From the NCBI GenBank assembly GCA_958295465.1, contig OY282353.1, forward strand, positions 1,975,001 to 2,039,000: 64,000 bases of DNA, given 5' to 3'. Below are positions 26,155-34,517 of this stretch, in pieces. The position numbers were made by a program, and so were the translations under genes. The number at the start of each line of letters is the position of its first letter. The first letter of the stretch is position 1. This DNA comes from an uncultured Gammaproteobacteria bacterium. Its GTDB lineage: Bacteria; Pseudomonadota; Gammaproteobacteria; HK1. The notes beneath the pieces are model-generated. The model was not told the DNA's origin. It saw only the letters and a program-made list of their open reading frames with translations, and did no database searches.

Positions 26155-28170
26155 TCAGGGGCTCGTCCCCGGCGGGCCGACCACCCGGACCTGATCGTTG
26201 AAGTCCGCGGCAAGCGCCGCCCGAGTCGTCGAATCGCCGCCGGCCGCATTGTCGGGCAGCTCGAAGTACTCCCCGAGACATGCGGGCCCGCATCCAGCCC
26301 GGGCCTGTCCCGGGAGGGGCGGGCCGGAACCGATCAGGAACGCCGGCACGTCGGCTCGCGACACTCCGGAAGCATTGAGGATCATGCAGTTCGAACCCGA
26401 TCCGATACACCCGGCCGAGGGCGGGCCGCCGGCGCCGGTCTCCTCGCCCGATACCGCCGCGTAGACGTACCGGTACCACCCGTTCTCCACGAACCATCGT
26501 GGGATGCCGTCCCGGGCCGCGCTCAAGTCGTACTCCAGACCGGTGAACGTGAACGTCGCGAGGGTGCCGGTGTCCACGGTGAGGGTGCGCTCGACGGACG
26601 CCCCGATGGTGGCGCAGGCGGGATCGGCGCAGGCGAGCGCGTAGTTGCGCCCCCGTACCGACACCTTGAAGGATGCGGGCAGGTTCGTCCTCACGGTCAC
26701 GGTGCGGGTGCGCGGCGAGGAGGCGGTCGGGTCGGCACCGACCGAACCCGAGCCCGCGGGATATGACCACATTGTCTCGTTGTGCTCGACCTCGACCTCG
26801 CGCTCCTGAAGGATCGAGCCGTTCCAGGTGAAACGGATGCCCGGAGCGTAGCGGTATGGCTCGCCGGCACATTGCACGCCGTCGTCCCCGTTCCAGGCGC
26901 ATCGAACCGGCCCGGTCGTGGTCTGGGGTATGGCGGAAGCGAGCGCATGGAGCTCCGCATCGGACGGCGCCGGTGTCGATCCGATCGAAGACGGGTCGGT
27001 CGTGGCGATCACCGCCCCGGAGTCGATCGTCCAGAGCAAGATGTAGCCGGTGTCGTAGAGCTGGCCGGGAACCGCGTGGATCGGCAACATTCCGCGCCGC
27101 GTGTTTCCGGCCCCGTCCGCGTTCGCGTGGTACAGCACCTCGGCCCTCGGATCCGCGTCCGGGTCCGTGGTGTACGGCGCCATCCACGGATACGCGGCGT
27201 GGCTGGTCCGATAACGCTCCAGCACCACCGCCATCGCGCCGAGGGCACGCGCCTCTGCCGCGCGCAGCAGCTCTTCGGCAGTGACGTAGGCGATACGGTC
27301 GTTGAACGAGTCCGTACCGGTCCCGGTATCCCGGGAGTCCGGGTACAGGATGAATTCCTCGCCGGAGAGGCCGAGGCAGTCCGTGTGGGCGCTCGCGCCG
27401 GCCACCGCATCCTGGCATCCGTCGGAGTCGGCGTTGTCGTAGGTCACGCCGTCCACGGTGGCGTTGTCGAGGTACTGGACGGCGCCCGGCGCGGCCCCGG
27501 TACGCGTCTGGTCCGCCAGCGGCGGCCCTGGAGCGATGATCACCGCGGCGATCTCCAGTGGCTCGCCGTCGCTTCCACGCACCACGCCGCCGTTCGCATC
27601 GATCAGCCTGAGCCAGGGGTAGGCTGGAGGACCATCGAGGAGGCCGGGATTGATCGGCGGATCGGGCGCGCTGCCCCCGCGATGGCTGACCAGATTGCGG
27701 GAGACCGCGTACCAGAGTGGCTCGCCGGAACCGTCACGGAGATCGACGCCCAGCGCCCTCGCCGGGCAGGGGGAGGCGTCGCCGGCCCATGCGAGCCGGC
27801 CGATCAGGTGGCGGTCGGACAACCCGCTGGTCACGCAGTCGGCCTTCCCGTCGTAGCCGTTCTTGTCCGTGTTTCGATCCGGGAAGGGCAGGACCCCGGG
27901 GGCATGTTCCACCCCGCTGCCGGCAAGGCCGGCTCCGACCGACCAGCCGATGAGTGCCTGCCTGGCCTGCGCAAGAGCGCGCGTGGTGGCTGCGGCTTCG
28001 CGCACCCGCGGCGCCGCGGTGCTCTCCAGGCGTGCGAGCAGGGCGCTCGTGCCGGTGAGAAGCGTCACCGCCAGCGCCGTCAGGAGGACGGCGCCGCGCT
28101 GTCCGCGCCGGCCGTCGCTCCGGCATGAGGCCAGGGGATTGGAGCATCTCGCCACCGGGTTACCTGCCAT
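26155..28170 (-). CDS. Large PilX-like surface protein with N-terminal membrane anchor
   Basis: A 671-residue protein. Near the N-terminus is a basic segment then a membrane helix (GQRGAVLLTALAVTLLTGTS), as in PilX/tip-type minor pilins that lack the classical G/FTLVE site. The remainder is extracytoplasmic: a part rich in Cys pairs (PCPAR, GCQDAV, TDCLG) and aromatic residues, a middle region around FTWNGSILQEREVEVEHNET, and a C-terminal region with a run of Cys (GCIGSGSNCMI, GCGPACLG). It begins the minus-strand group and is probably the tip or adhesin-like partner of the two prepilins. No named domain was recognised. Confidence 0.7.
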   Translation of the reverse strand: MAGNPVARCSNPLASCRSDGRRGQRGAVLLTALAVTLLTGTSALLARLESTAAPRVREAAATTRALAQARQALIGWSVGAGLAGSGVEHAPGVLPFPDRNTDKNGYDGKADCVTSGLSDRHLIGRLAWAGDASPCPARALGVDLRDGSGEPLWYAVSRNLVSHRGGSAPDPPINPGLLDGPPAYPWLRLIDANGGVVRGSDGEPLEIAAVIIAPGPPLADQTRTGAAPGAVQYLDNATVDGVTYDNADSDGCQDAVAGASAHTDCLGLSGEEFILYPDSRDTGTGTDSFNDRIAYVTAEELLRAAEARALGAMAVVLERYRTSHAAYPWMAPYTTDPDADPRAEVLYHANADGAGNTRRGMLPIHAVPGQLYDTGYILLWTIDSGAVIATTDPSSIGSTPAPSDAELHALASAIPQTTTGPVRCAWNGDDGVQCAGEPYRYAPGIRFTWNGSILQEREVEVEHNETMWSYPAGSGSVGADPTASSPRTRTVTVRTNLPASFKVSVRGRNYALACADPACATIGASVERTLTVDTGTLATFTFTGLEYDLSAARDGIPRWFVENGWYRYVYAAVSGEETGAGGPPSAGCIGSGSNCMILNASGVSRADVPAFLIGSGPPLPGQARAGCGPACLGEYFELPDNAAGGDSTTRAALAADFNDQVRVVGPPGTSP

Positions 28171-28209
28171 GTTCGTGAACGGACGTCACCGACAGGTACT
28201 CGAGACGAT

Positions 28210-28231
28210 GGATTCCCGCGCAAGCGGGAAT
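28210..28231. repeat. Short palindrome GATTCCCGC-GCAA-GCGGGAATC
   Basis: A perfect 9-bp inverted repeat with a GCAA loop, just upstream of the large surface-protein start and continuing as CCACGCCGG. This matches the widespread proteobacterial palindrome class that reads SRLRGN in translation. A related unit is at 10277. It could act as an mRNA hairpin or merely be a dispersed repeat. Confidence 0.6.
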
Positions 28232-29079
28232 CCACGCCGGTCGGCGTCGTGACCGCGCCATGATGTCCCGGTTCGGAAACGAATCCGGAAACCTGGGAGC
28301 TCGAGCACCTGCCCGTGAACGGGATATGACGCATTCGCGATCCTTGCACGGGAGACGGCGGCCCCCGGCATGGGAACGAGTCGCCCGGCGGATCGCCTCG
28401 GACGGTACGGAATCCTCGACCGTCCGATCGGCGCGCTCCGGCCCCGGAGCCGATTGCCCGAAAGCGCGGTGCATATCGGCCAACGCACCGGTCGCCAGGA
28501 CTTGCCCGTCCCTCACCACGCCATCCCCCTGCCCGGGTCTCGAGGAAGCGATGCTGCGGCAATGTGCGCATCGTCCGGAAGCGGCTCAGGTCCCCTTCGA
28601 TGTCGGATTCGGGCTCGTTGTGATGCGGGATCCGGCCCCGCCCGGTGGCGAGTGTCCCGCTCGAAGGCGGGCTCACGTCATGGAAGGGTTGCCGCGCCGG
28701 GGTCGATCACGCAGACCTACGTGGACATCGTGCACGCGGCGCACGAAGACTCCCTGATCAGCGCGGATCTCGAAGAGATGGTGGCCGCGTGGTCGCCGGA
28801 CGGCGCAGGGTGCGGCGCTCGTCGCCCAGACGCGGGCTATCGAACGGGTGGCGGTGGCCCTTGGGGTCGAGAGCTTGGCGATTGCTCGCCGGTGAGCGTA
28901 TCGGCGCTGCATCCTCGCCGACGAGCCAAAGGCACGACTTCCAACCCGTCGACGTCGACTCCCTAGGAACTGATTCGCCCCCGTTCGGTCGGCGTGGAGC
29001 ACGTCGGCCTGTGGGCGATGGACCAGCTCGACCCGTGCACGCGGCTCGAAGAACCGGGCATCGGGGCGTCATTACGCGC
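28232..29079. other. About 850 bases without a recognisable gene
   Basis: Several short frames exist on both strands but none shows a family signature, a good start or consistent codon use. A minus-strand stretch near 28500 (MVRDGQVLATGALADMHRAF) and a plus-strand stretch near 28720 (TYVDIVHAAHEDSLISADLE) look protein-like but are short and broken. Given the decayed gene beside it, this is most likely degraded coding DNA. Confidence 0.45.
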
Positions 29080-29347
29080 CACCGTCATCGACTCGGGACT
29101 GAGCGCGTTCGCCTTGGTGTGGAATTCGAGGCAGGCGACATCATCGCCGAGCTCCCACAGACCCGCCGCGCGGTTGGAGAGCACCGGCAACTCGAGCGCC
29201 TTGAAGTCGGCGACGCGCACCGCCCCGGGGGCGCGCTTGAGGGGCCGGTGGCCATGGCCCAACGACGTCGACACCGTTGGCCAGATGGCCCGCGATGCCC
29301 GAACCCATTGTTCCGGCCCCGATGACCGCAGCTTGTCGATATTTCAT
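29080..29347 (-). pseudogene. Fossil of a 3-hydroxyacyl-CoA dehydrogenase / enoyl-CoA hydratase gene
   Basis: The start (ATG at 29347) is intact and gives the NAD-binding loop MKYRQAAVIGAGTMGSGIAG then HLAN. After 24 residues a large deletion joins it, in another frame, to the start of the enoyl-CoA hydratase part (RVADFKALELPVLSNRAAG then DDVACLEFHTKANALSPESM). The active protein of this FadN-like family is about 780 residues and acts in fatty acid beta-oxidation. Here less than 100 residues remain, so the gene is lost. Confidence 0.65.
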
Positions 29348-29405
29348 GGGAGGCAGGTCCTCGGTCCTCTTGCCGATCAACGCTCATTCGGAACGTCAGG
29401 CGAGT

Positions 29406-29903
29406 TCACGAACGGACTCCGCATTCCGGCTGGATGTCGGGATCGGCACCGCGCTCGAGAAGCAGGCGCACGCTCTCCCCATGACCCTTCGATGCCGCCA
29501 CCATCAGGGCCGTCCAGTTGAAATGTCCAAGCGCGTTGATGTCCGCACCGTGATCGATGAGCAGCGTGATCGTCTCCACATGGCCGGGAATCGCTGCGTA
29601 CATCAGGGCTGTCCCGCCGTTGTCGTTGCGGGCGTTGACGTCCGCCCCGCGCTCGAGGAGCCGGCTCGCGAGATCCCGGGCGCCCGCCTTCGCTGCCGCC
29701 ATGAGGACGGTTTTGCCATGGATCAGCCGGGTATTCGGATCCGCGCCCTTGTCGAGCAACGCGACGGCACCCGCGACGTCGCGACGTTCGAGAGCCGCGC
29801 CGAACGCTTCATCCACGCCAGCGGCCGCAACGGCCGGCAACCCCGTGGCCAGCCCCGCCGCCGCCAGCAATATCGCGATATGAACGGTGCCGCTCACGAT
29901 CAC
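29406..29903 (-). CDS. Secreted or periplasmic ankyrin-repeat protein
   Basis: About 165 residues from a GTG at 29903; a longer start at 29975 is possible. A signal peptide is present (ILLAAAGLATGLPAVAAAG). It is followed by four ankyrin repeats, each with the classical pattern (DKGADPNTRLIHGKTVLMAA, ERGADVNARNDNGGTALMYA, DHGADINALGHFNWTALMVA, ERGADPDIQ). The frame stops soon after the last repeat starts (DPDIQPECGVRS), which may be a truncated C-terminus next to the fossil gene downstream. Ankyrin proteins mediate protein contacts; partner unknown. Confidence 0.78.
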   Translation of the reverse strand: MIVSGTVHIAILLAAAGLATGLPAVAAAGVDEAFGAALERRDVAGAVALLDKGADPNTRLIHGKTVLMAAAKAGARDLASRLLERGADVNARNDNGGTALMYAAIPGHVETITLLIDHGADINALGHFNWTALMVAASKGHGESVRLLLERGADPDIQPECGVRS

Positions 29904-30003
29904 GCAGGGAACACGAGCCGGGAGAGCGCTGTCAACGCGGCATGTGGTGCAGCCAGCCAACTGGTCCGTGTACACCAGCCCTCGAAACAGATCGTCTGCC
30001 GCA

Positions 30004-31152
30004 TCACCGCACCGTACGGGCGAAGGCGCGGATGTCCTCGATCAGGAGGTCGGGCTGCTCCATGGCCGCGAAATGCCCACCGCGGGGCATCTCCGTCCAC
30101 CGAGTCACGTTGTAGACCCGCTCGACGTAGCTGCGCGGCGGCCATGCCAGCAGCTCCGCCGGAAAGAGCGCACATCCGGTCGGCACCTCGACGCGCCTTC
30201 TCTCGGGAGACAGCACCCGCCCGCCCTCCTCACGCCGGCCATAGTAGATCCAGCTCGCGGTGTTGAACGTTCCGGTGACCAGATAGATCATGACGTTGGT
30301 CAGCAGCTCGTCCTTGGTGTAGACGCTCTCGACGTCGTCGCCCTCGGTATCCGACCAGGAGTTGAACTTCTCGACGATCCAGGCGGCGACGCCCACCGGG
30401 CTGTCCATCATGGCGTAGCTCAGGGTCTGCGGCCTGGTCGCCTGCTGAGTGCGGTAGCCGTTCTCGAGTTCCTGTTCCTTCTCGAACCGAGCGGCCCAGG
30501 CTTCCTCCTCCACGCCCCGCGGCCCATCGACGTGGCGCATCGTCATGATGTTGACGTGGATGGCCCGGCAGGCCGGGACGTGCTCGTAACCGAGCCAGGT
30601 GGAGATGGCGCCGCCCCAGTCGCCGCCCTGGGCCAGATAGCCGTCATACCCCAGCACGCCGGTCATCAGTTCGGCGAACAGGCCCGCCATCCTGCGCGGC
30701 CTGATCGGACGTGCCGGCCGGCCCGAGAATCCGAAGCCCGGCAGCGAGGGGGCGATCACGTCGAAGGCGTCCTCCTCGCTGCCGCCGAAGCGCTCGGGAT
30801 GGGCGAGGGGTTCGATGATCTCGGTGAATTCGGCCACAGATCCGGGCCATCCGTGGCTGATGATAAGCGGCAAGGGCGCTGGGCCGCTGCCCTTTTCGTG
30901 GACGAAATGGATGTCGATGCCTTCGACCTGTGCAGTGAACTGCGGGAGCCGGTTGAGCTTCTCCTCCTCCTTTCGCCAGTCGAACTCCTCCAGCCAACAG
31001 GCGCAGAGCTCCTTCATGTAGTCGAGGTTGGTGCCGTAGGCCCAACCTCCGTCGTCCGGCATCTCGTGCCAGATATAGCCGGCCACCCTGGCGCGGATGC
31101 GTTCAAGGACCTCGTCGGGGACTTCAATGCGGAAGGGCCTGGGCGCCGTCAT
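30004..31152 (-). CDS. Epoxide hydrolase, alpha/beta-hydrolase fold
   Basis: A 382-residue cytoplasmic enzyme that opens epoxides to diols. The start at 31152 (MTAPRPFRIEVPDEVLERIR) gives the N-terminal epoxide hydrolase domain (Trp/Tyr-rich, YIWHEMPDDGGW). The core has the oxyanion motif LIISHGWPGSVAEF, the nucleophile Asp in AQGGDWGGAISTW, and a C-terminal His in MPRGGHFAAMEQPDLL. It follows the TRAP permease genes by 46 bases in the same direction, so it may be cotranscribed with them and act on an imported compound. Confidence 0.9.
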   Translation of the reverse strand: MTAPRPFRIEVPDEVLERIRARVAGYIWHEMPDDGGWAYGTNLDYMKELCACWLEEFDWRKEEEKLNRLPQFTAQVEGIDIHFVHEKGSGPAPLPLIISHGWPGSVAEFTEIIEPLAHPERFGGSEEDAFDVIAPSLPGFGFSGRPARPIRPRRMAGLFAELMTGVLGYDGYLAQGGDWGGAISTWLGYEHVPACRAIHVNIMTMRHVDGPRGVEEEAWAARFEKEQELENGYRTQQATRPQTLSYAMMDSPVGVAAWIVEKFNSWSDTEGDDVESVYTKDELLTNVMIYLVTGTFNTASWIYYGRREEGGRVLSPERRRVEVPTGCALFPAELLAWPPRSYVERVYNVTRWTEMPRGGHFAAMEQPDLLIEDIRAFARTVR

Positions 31153-31198
31153 GTCGATATCCGTGGTTCGCTCTCGGCGCTCAACGTGCCGCACGTTC

Positions 31199-31798
31199 TC
31201 ATCCAGGCTCTCTCCTCGGCGACGCGGCTCCCTGTCCGCCCCCCGCGCCGATACCGCCCGCGACTTCGAACGTACCGCGTTTGAAGCGCACGACATCCTC
31301 GATGACGGCGACGAACGCACCCAGACTGATCAGGCCCCCGGCAATCGGAAGGATCATCATCGCGTACTTCTTCGGCATGTAGTTGGGTTTGAACACGAAC
31401 CCGCCGTTCTCCCACGCGAAATGCCACATCTCCCAGTATTTGCCGCCCATCTTCGATGCGGCTTCCCAGCCGTAAACGCAGATGACGAAACCGAGCGCGC
31501 AAATGACCGCCGTCCAAAGCTGCTGGATGGCGAATCCGAAAGCGGGCGGCAGGCGCGAGTAGATGAGGTTCAGCGCGATATGCTCCTTCTCCCGCACCGT
31601 GAGCACCAGTGCGATGAATACGAGCCAGATATTGCTCAGCACCGTCAGCAGGTCGCCCCACACCGGCGGGTTTTCGAACACGTAACGCATGATGACCGTA
31701 TAGACCGTGAACAACACCATCATGAACAGCATGAGCATGCAGAACGCGGCGAGGAGCTTGCGTATCCGCAGATCGAATTCCATGCAGAACCTGATCAC
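31199..31798 (-). CDS. dctQ: TRAP transporter small permease, DctQ-like
   Basis: Four-helix membrane subunit of a TRAP importer, about 199 residues from GTG at 31798 (or 194 from ATG at 31783). Conserved features: VYTVIMRYVFENPPVWGDLL near the first helices, and WLVFIALVLTVREKEHIALN. The usual order is P-Q-M; here the large-permease gene lies upstream and the small one downstream, 18 bases apart. The C-terminal tail is Gly/Arg-rich and variable. Works with the DctM protein to move an organic acid using an ion gradient. Confidence 0.87.
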   Translation of the reverse strand: MIRFCMEFDLRIRKLLAAFCMLMLFMMVLFTVYTVIMRYVFENPPVWGDLLTVLSNIWLVFIALVLTVREKEHIALNLIYSRLPPAFGFAIQQLWTAVICALGFVICVYGWEAASKMGGKYWEMWHFAWENGGFVFKPNYMPKKYAMMILPIAGGLISLGAFVAVIEDVVRFKRGTFEVAGGIGAGGGQGAASPRREPG

Positions 31799-31816
31799 CG
31801 GATTCTCGTCCCTGTT

Positions 31817-33106
31817 CTAGCTTACGAAGCCCATGAGGGCGGGCAGCCACATCGTGAAGTCGGGGATCAGGACCAGCATGAGCAGCATCAGGAACAGCGC
31901 GACGAGATACGGCAGCATCGCCAATGCGACGCTTTCGAGGCTTGCCTTCGCGATCGCCGCACCAGTGAAGTAGCCGACACCGAGCGGCGGCGTCACGGTT
32001 CCAATGAGGAATCCGACGACACAGATGAGCGCGGCCTGCACGTCCGGATAACCCGCCTTGACCATGACCTCGATCAAGACCGGACCGACGACGATGATGT
32101 TCGCGGCCGAATCCATGATCATGCCGAGAATGTAGATGAAGGTGACGAGCACCAGGGCGAACAGGATCGGGTTGTGCGTGAAGCCCAGCAACCATTCCTC
32201 GAGATCCTTGATCGCGCCAAGCGACGTCAGCAGCCAGCTGAACGGTCCGGCGGCGGCGATGATGATGAACACGGTGGCACTGTTCCGGAACGCGCGAATG
32301 AATGCACCCTTGCAGTTGGTCCAGGTGATCGCACGATAGATGAACAGGCCGACGAAAAGAGCGATCGTGGCGGTCAACGCACCTGCTTCGACCACACCGG
32401 CAATTCCTCCGACCACCGAGCCGACCAGCACGATCGGTATGAGCAGCGCGAACGATGCCCTCAAGCCCGCGTGACCGATCGCTCCCCAACTGAACGGTTC
32501 TTCGCTGCGTTCGAAGTTGTTCTTTCGCGCAATGAAGTAGTTGACCATCATCAGCAGTCCGCCAATCATGATCCCCGGGATGATTCCGCCGGCAAACAGG
32601 GCGCCGACGGAGATGCCGCCGGCATTGGCGAGTATGATCATCGCGATGCTCGGCGGGATGATTCCGCCGATGGTCGCGCTGACGGCGGTGATGCCGGCGG
32701 AGAACGCGGCAGGATAGCCGGCGCGCTTCATGGCCGGGATCATCAGGGATCCGACGGTCGCCGTATCGGCCACCACCGAGCCGTTCATGCCGGCGAAGAA
32801 CATGCTCACGAGCACATTCGCCTGCGCCATGCTTCCGCGCATCCGGCCGATGATCCGTTGACTGAGCTCGACGAGCCGATCGGTGATCGTCGCGCTGGTC
32901 ATGAGCTCGCCGGTCAGCATGAAGAACGGAATCGCGGTCAGCGGCACGAAATCGATGGCGCTGAACATCTGCCCCGGAATGAGGATGAGGGGCGCCGCGT
33001 CCGTGATCAGGATGTATACGGTGGGCAGAAGGATCAACGTGAAGCCGACCGGGGCGCCCAGAAGGACGAGGACGACGAGAAAGGTGAGCAGGAGGATGCT
33101 TTCCAT
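31817..33106 (-). CDS. dctM: TRAP transporter large permease, DctM-like
   Basis: The main transport subunit of a TRAP importer, 429 residues with about 12 membrane helices. The start at 33106 (MESILLLTFLVVLVLLGAPV) was chosen; an ATG at 33133 adds nine residues but has no ribosome site. Typical family segments: MLTGELMTSATITDRLVELS, NVLVSMFFAGMNGSVVADTA, IGGIIPPSIAMIILAN and FLIGTVTPPLGVGYFTGAAI. It is upstream of dctQ. The likely binding-protein gene is 5 kb away at 38403-39443 and is broken, so this permease pair may be orphaned. Confidence 0.92.
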   Translation of the reverse strand: MESILLLTFLVVLVLLGAPVGFTLILLPTVYILITDAAPLILIPGQMFSAIDFVPLTAIPFFMLTGELMTSATITDRLVELSQRIIGRMRGSMAQANVLVSMFFAGMNGSVVADTATVGSLMIPAMKRAGYPAAFSAGITAVSATIGGIIPPSIAMIILANAGGISVGALFAGGIIPGIMIGGLLMMVNYFIARKNNFERSEEPFSWGAIGHAGLRASFALLIPIVLVGSVVGGIAGVVEAGALTATIALFVGLFIYRAITWTNCKGAFIRAFRNSATVFIIIAAAGPFSWLLTSLGAIKDLEEWLLGFTHNPILFALVLVTFIYILGMIMDSAANIIVVGPVLIEVMVKAGYPDVQAALICVVGFLIGTVTPPLGVGYFTGAAIAKASLESVALAMLPYLVALFLMLLMLVLIPDFTMWLPALMGFVS

Positions 33107-33327
33107 TGCCGCCTGAGCCTTTGCAGCCTGCATCGGTTGGATCGGATCCCGGTTCAGCCCCGGGCGATGCGGCTGACAGCGTTAGACTCGACCCCGCGTG
33201 ACGTCCGTCCTGTCTTGCTCCCGCGCGCGCATGTCGCCGTTCAACCTGCTTCATCGAAAAATGGTTGCGGGTACGGCAGCCATGTTAGCGGAATCCGATT
33301 GCTCCATCCAATCGGGAGCTCGACCTC

Positions 33328-33450
33328 CAGCAATTCCCGCTAACCCCCCCGAAGTACGGTTCCCCAGCTTGATTTCGGGGATACTCCGGTAGTTCGAGCG
33401 TCGAATCGCAGCGATTTCACGGATGCTTTCCGTGTTAGCGGGAATTGCTG
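33328..33450. repeat. 123-bp element bounded by 17-bp perfect inverted repeats
   Basis: CAGCAATTCCCGCTAAC at 33328-33344 is exactly mirrored by 33434-33450. The interior (89 bases) contains a second small hairpin (TCCCCAGCTTGATTTCGGGG) and no gene. It lies between the DUF4340 gene and dctM, 8 bases from the DUF4340 stop. A partial similar end occurs at 13989. It is either a small nonautonomous element or a strong terminator-like structure. Confidence 0.6.
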
Positions 33451-33457
33451 TTCGATC

Positions 33458-34516
33458 TCACCGACTCGTTGTATCGGTCTTGATGATGTCGCTGAGCCGA
33501 ATCTTGAGCCTGTCCGTGACTTGGCGAGGAAGCTTGACGTTCCACTCGCTGAAGCTGGACTTTATCCTGGCGACTTCCCGTCTTGCCCGATTCGATGCCT
33601 GCGCGTCGTCTGTTACCTGCGCGTCGATCCTGGCCCATACCGAACCGTCTTCTTCAGGTTGGCCTGCACGTAGCGTCACGGCCAGGTGATTCTTCGATTG
33701 TCCCGTCGCCTCGAAGGCGGGGACTGCCTCGACATCCGTTGCACTGGCGCGCTTCGCGTCATTGAACCTGACCTCCTGCAGCAGTCCTGCCATGTAGTCG
33801 ATCTGATGCTGGTGTTCGACCCTGGCGCCGGGGGGCAAGTTCTTCAACGTCAGCTTCAGGTCTTGAGGTCGATCGCGATGCAGCGCCACGATCTCGCCAT
33901 CCACATGTCTGACGGTCAGCGCCGTCAGCGAGCGGGCATCGATATCGACCACCATGCGATCCGACCATTCGGCCGCGTCATGGCGAACGTCGAGCGAACC
34001 TTCGACCAGCCAGGCGCGTTCATCGCCCGGGAGACGCATGTACACGCCTTGGCGATCCGTGCCGGCGACGTCATTCTTCGGCTTGCCGACGATGATGTCC
34101 GCAAGCACGGCGCCAGCGGCATCCTTGAGCGTGAGACGCGTCGACTTGCCGCCGGCGGTGACGTCGTCGACGTCGAGCTTGCGATACAGCCTGCTACGGC
34201 CCGTCCTGGGTTCGGCGTATTCGAGGCCGGCCATGGCGCCGACAACTTCATCCACGCGCGGCGACCTCGCCGGGTAGCCTCCGATTCCCATGTTGGCCCA
34301 TCCGCCTTCACGTCGCGAGAGGACGAATCGGCCGCCGGGCCGGACCACTTCAATGTCGGCGATGGCGTCCACCTGACGCTGAAGCGCGGGAAACACCAGC
34401 CTGTCTTCCTGTTGCTCCGGCGCGACCTTCCGATATCTCTCGTTGACAACGAGCGAGCACGCAACAACCGCGCCCGCGGTGACGACGGCGAGGATGAGCA
34501 GACCGGGACTTGGCAT
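33458..34516 (-). CDS. DUF4340-domain protein of a Gld-type ABC module
   Basis: A 352-residue protein with an N-terminal membrane anchor (LLILAVVTAGAVVACSLVV) and a large extracytoplasmic part with the repeated beta-rich DUF4340 organisation (VVRPGGRFVLSRREGGW, YAEPRTGRSRLYRKLDVDDV, GSLDVRHDAAEWSDRMVVDI). Proteins of this family occur downstream of GldG-like genes. Here the stop and start of the neighbours are one base apart, showing a tight operon of ABC/permease fusion, GldG-like and DUF4340 genes. Role unknown; it likely binds or stabilises the exporter at the outer face. Confidence 0.82.
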   Translation of the reverse strand: MPSPGLLILAVVTAGAVVACSLVVNERYRKVAPEQQEDRLVFPALQRQVDAIADIEVVRPGGRFVLSRREGGWANMGIGGYPARSPRVDEVVGAMAGLEYAEPRTGRSRLYRKLDVDDVTAGGKSTRLTLKDAAGAVLADIIVGKPKNDVAGTDRQGVYMRLPGDERAWLVEGSLDVRHDAAEWSDRMVVDIDARSLTALTVRHVDGEIVALHRDRPQDLKLTLKNLPPGARVEHQHQIDYMAGLLQEVRFNDAKRASATDVEAVPAFEATGQSKNHLAVTLRAGQPEEDGSVWARIDAQVTDDAQASNRARREVARIKSSFSEWNVKLPRQVTDRLKIRLSDIIKTDTTSR

Positions 34517-34517
34517 C

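Noticed and set aside
31097-33343. Long plus-strand open frame opposite the TRAP permease genes, rich in Asp, Glu, Arg and His
   Set aside because: It is the complement of genes encoding hydrophobic helices, which yields charged low-complexity shadow frames. No start signal or domain supports it.
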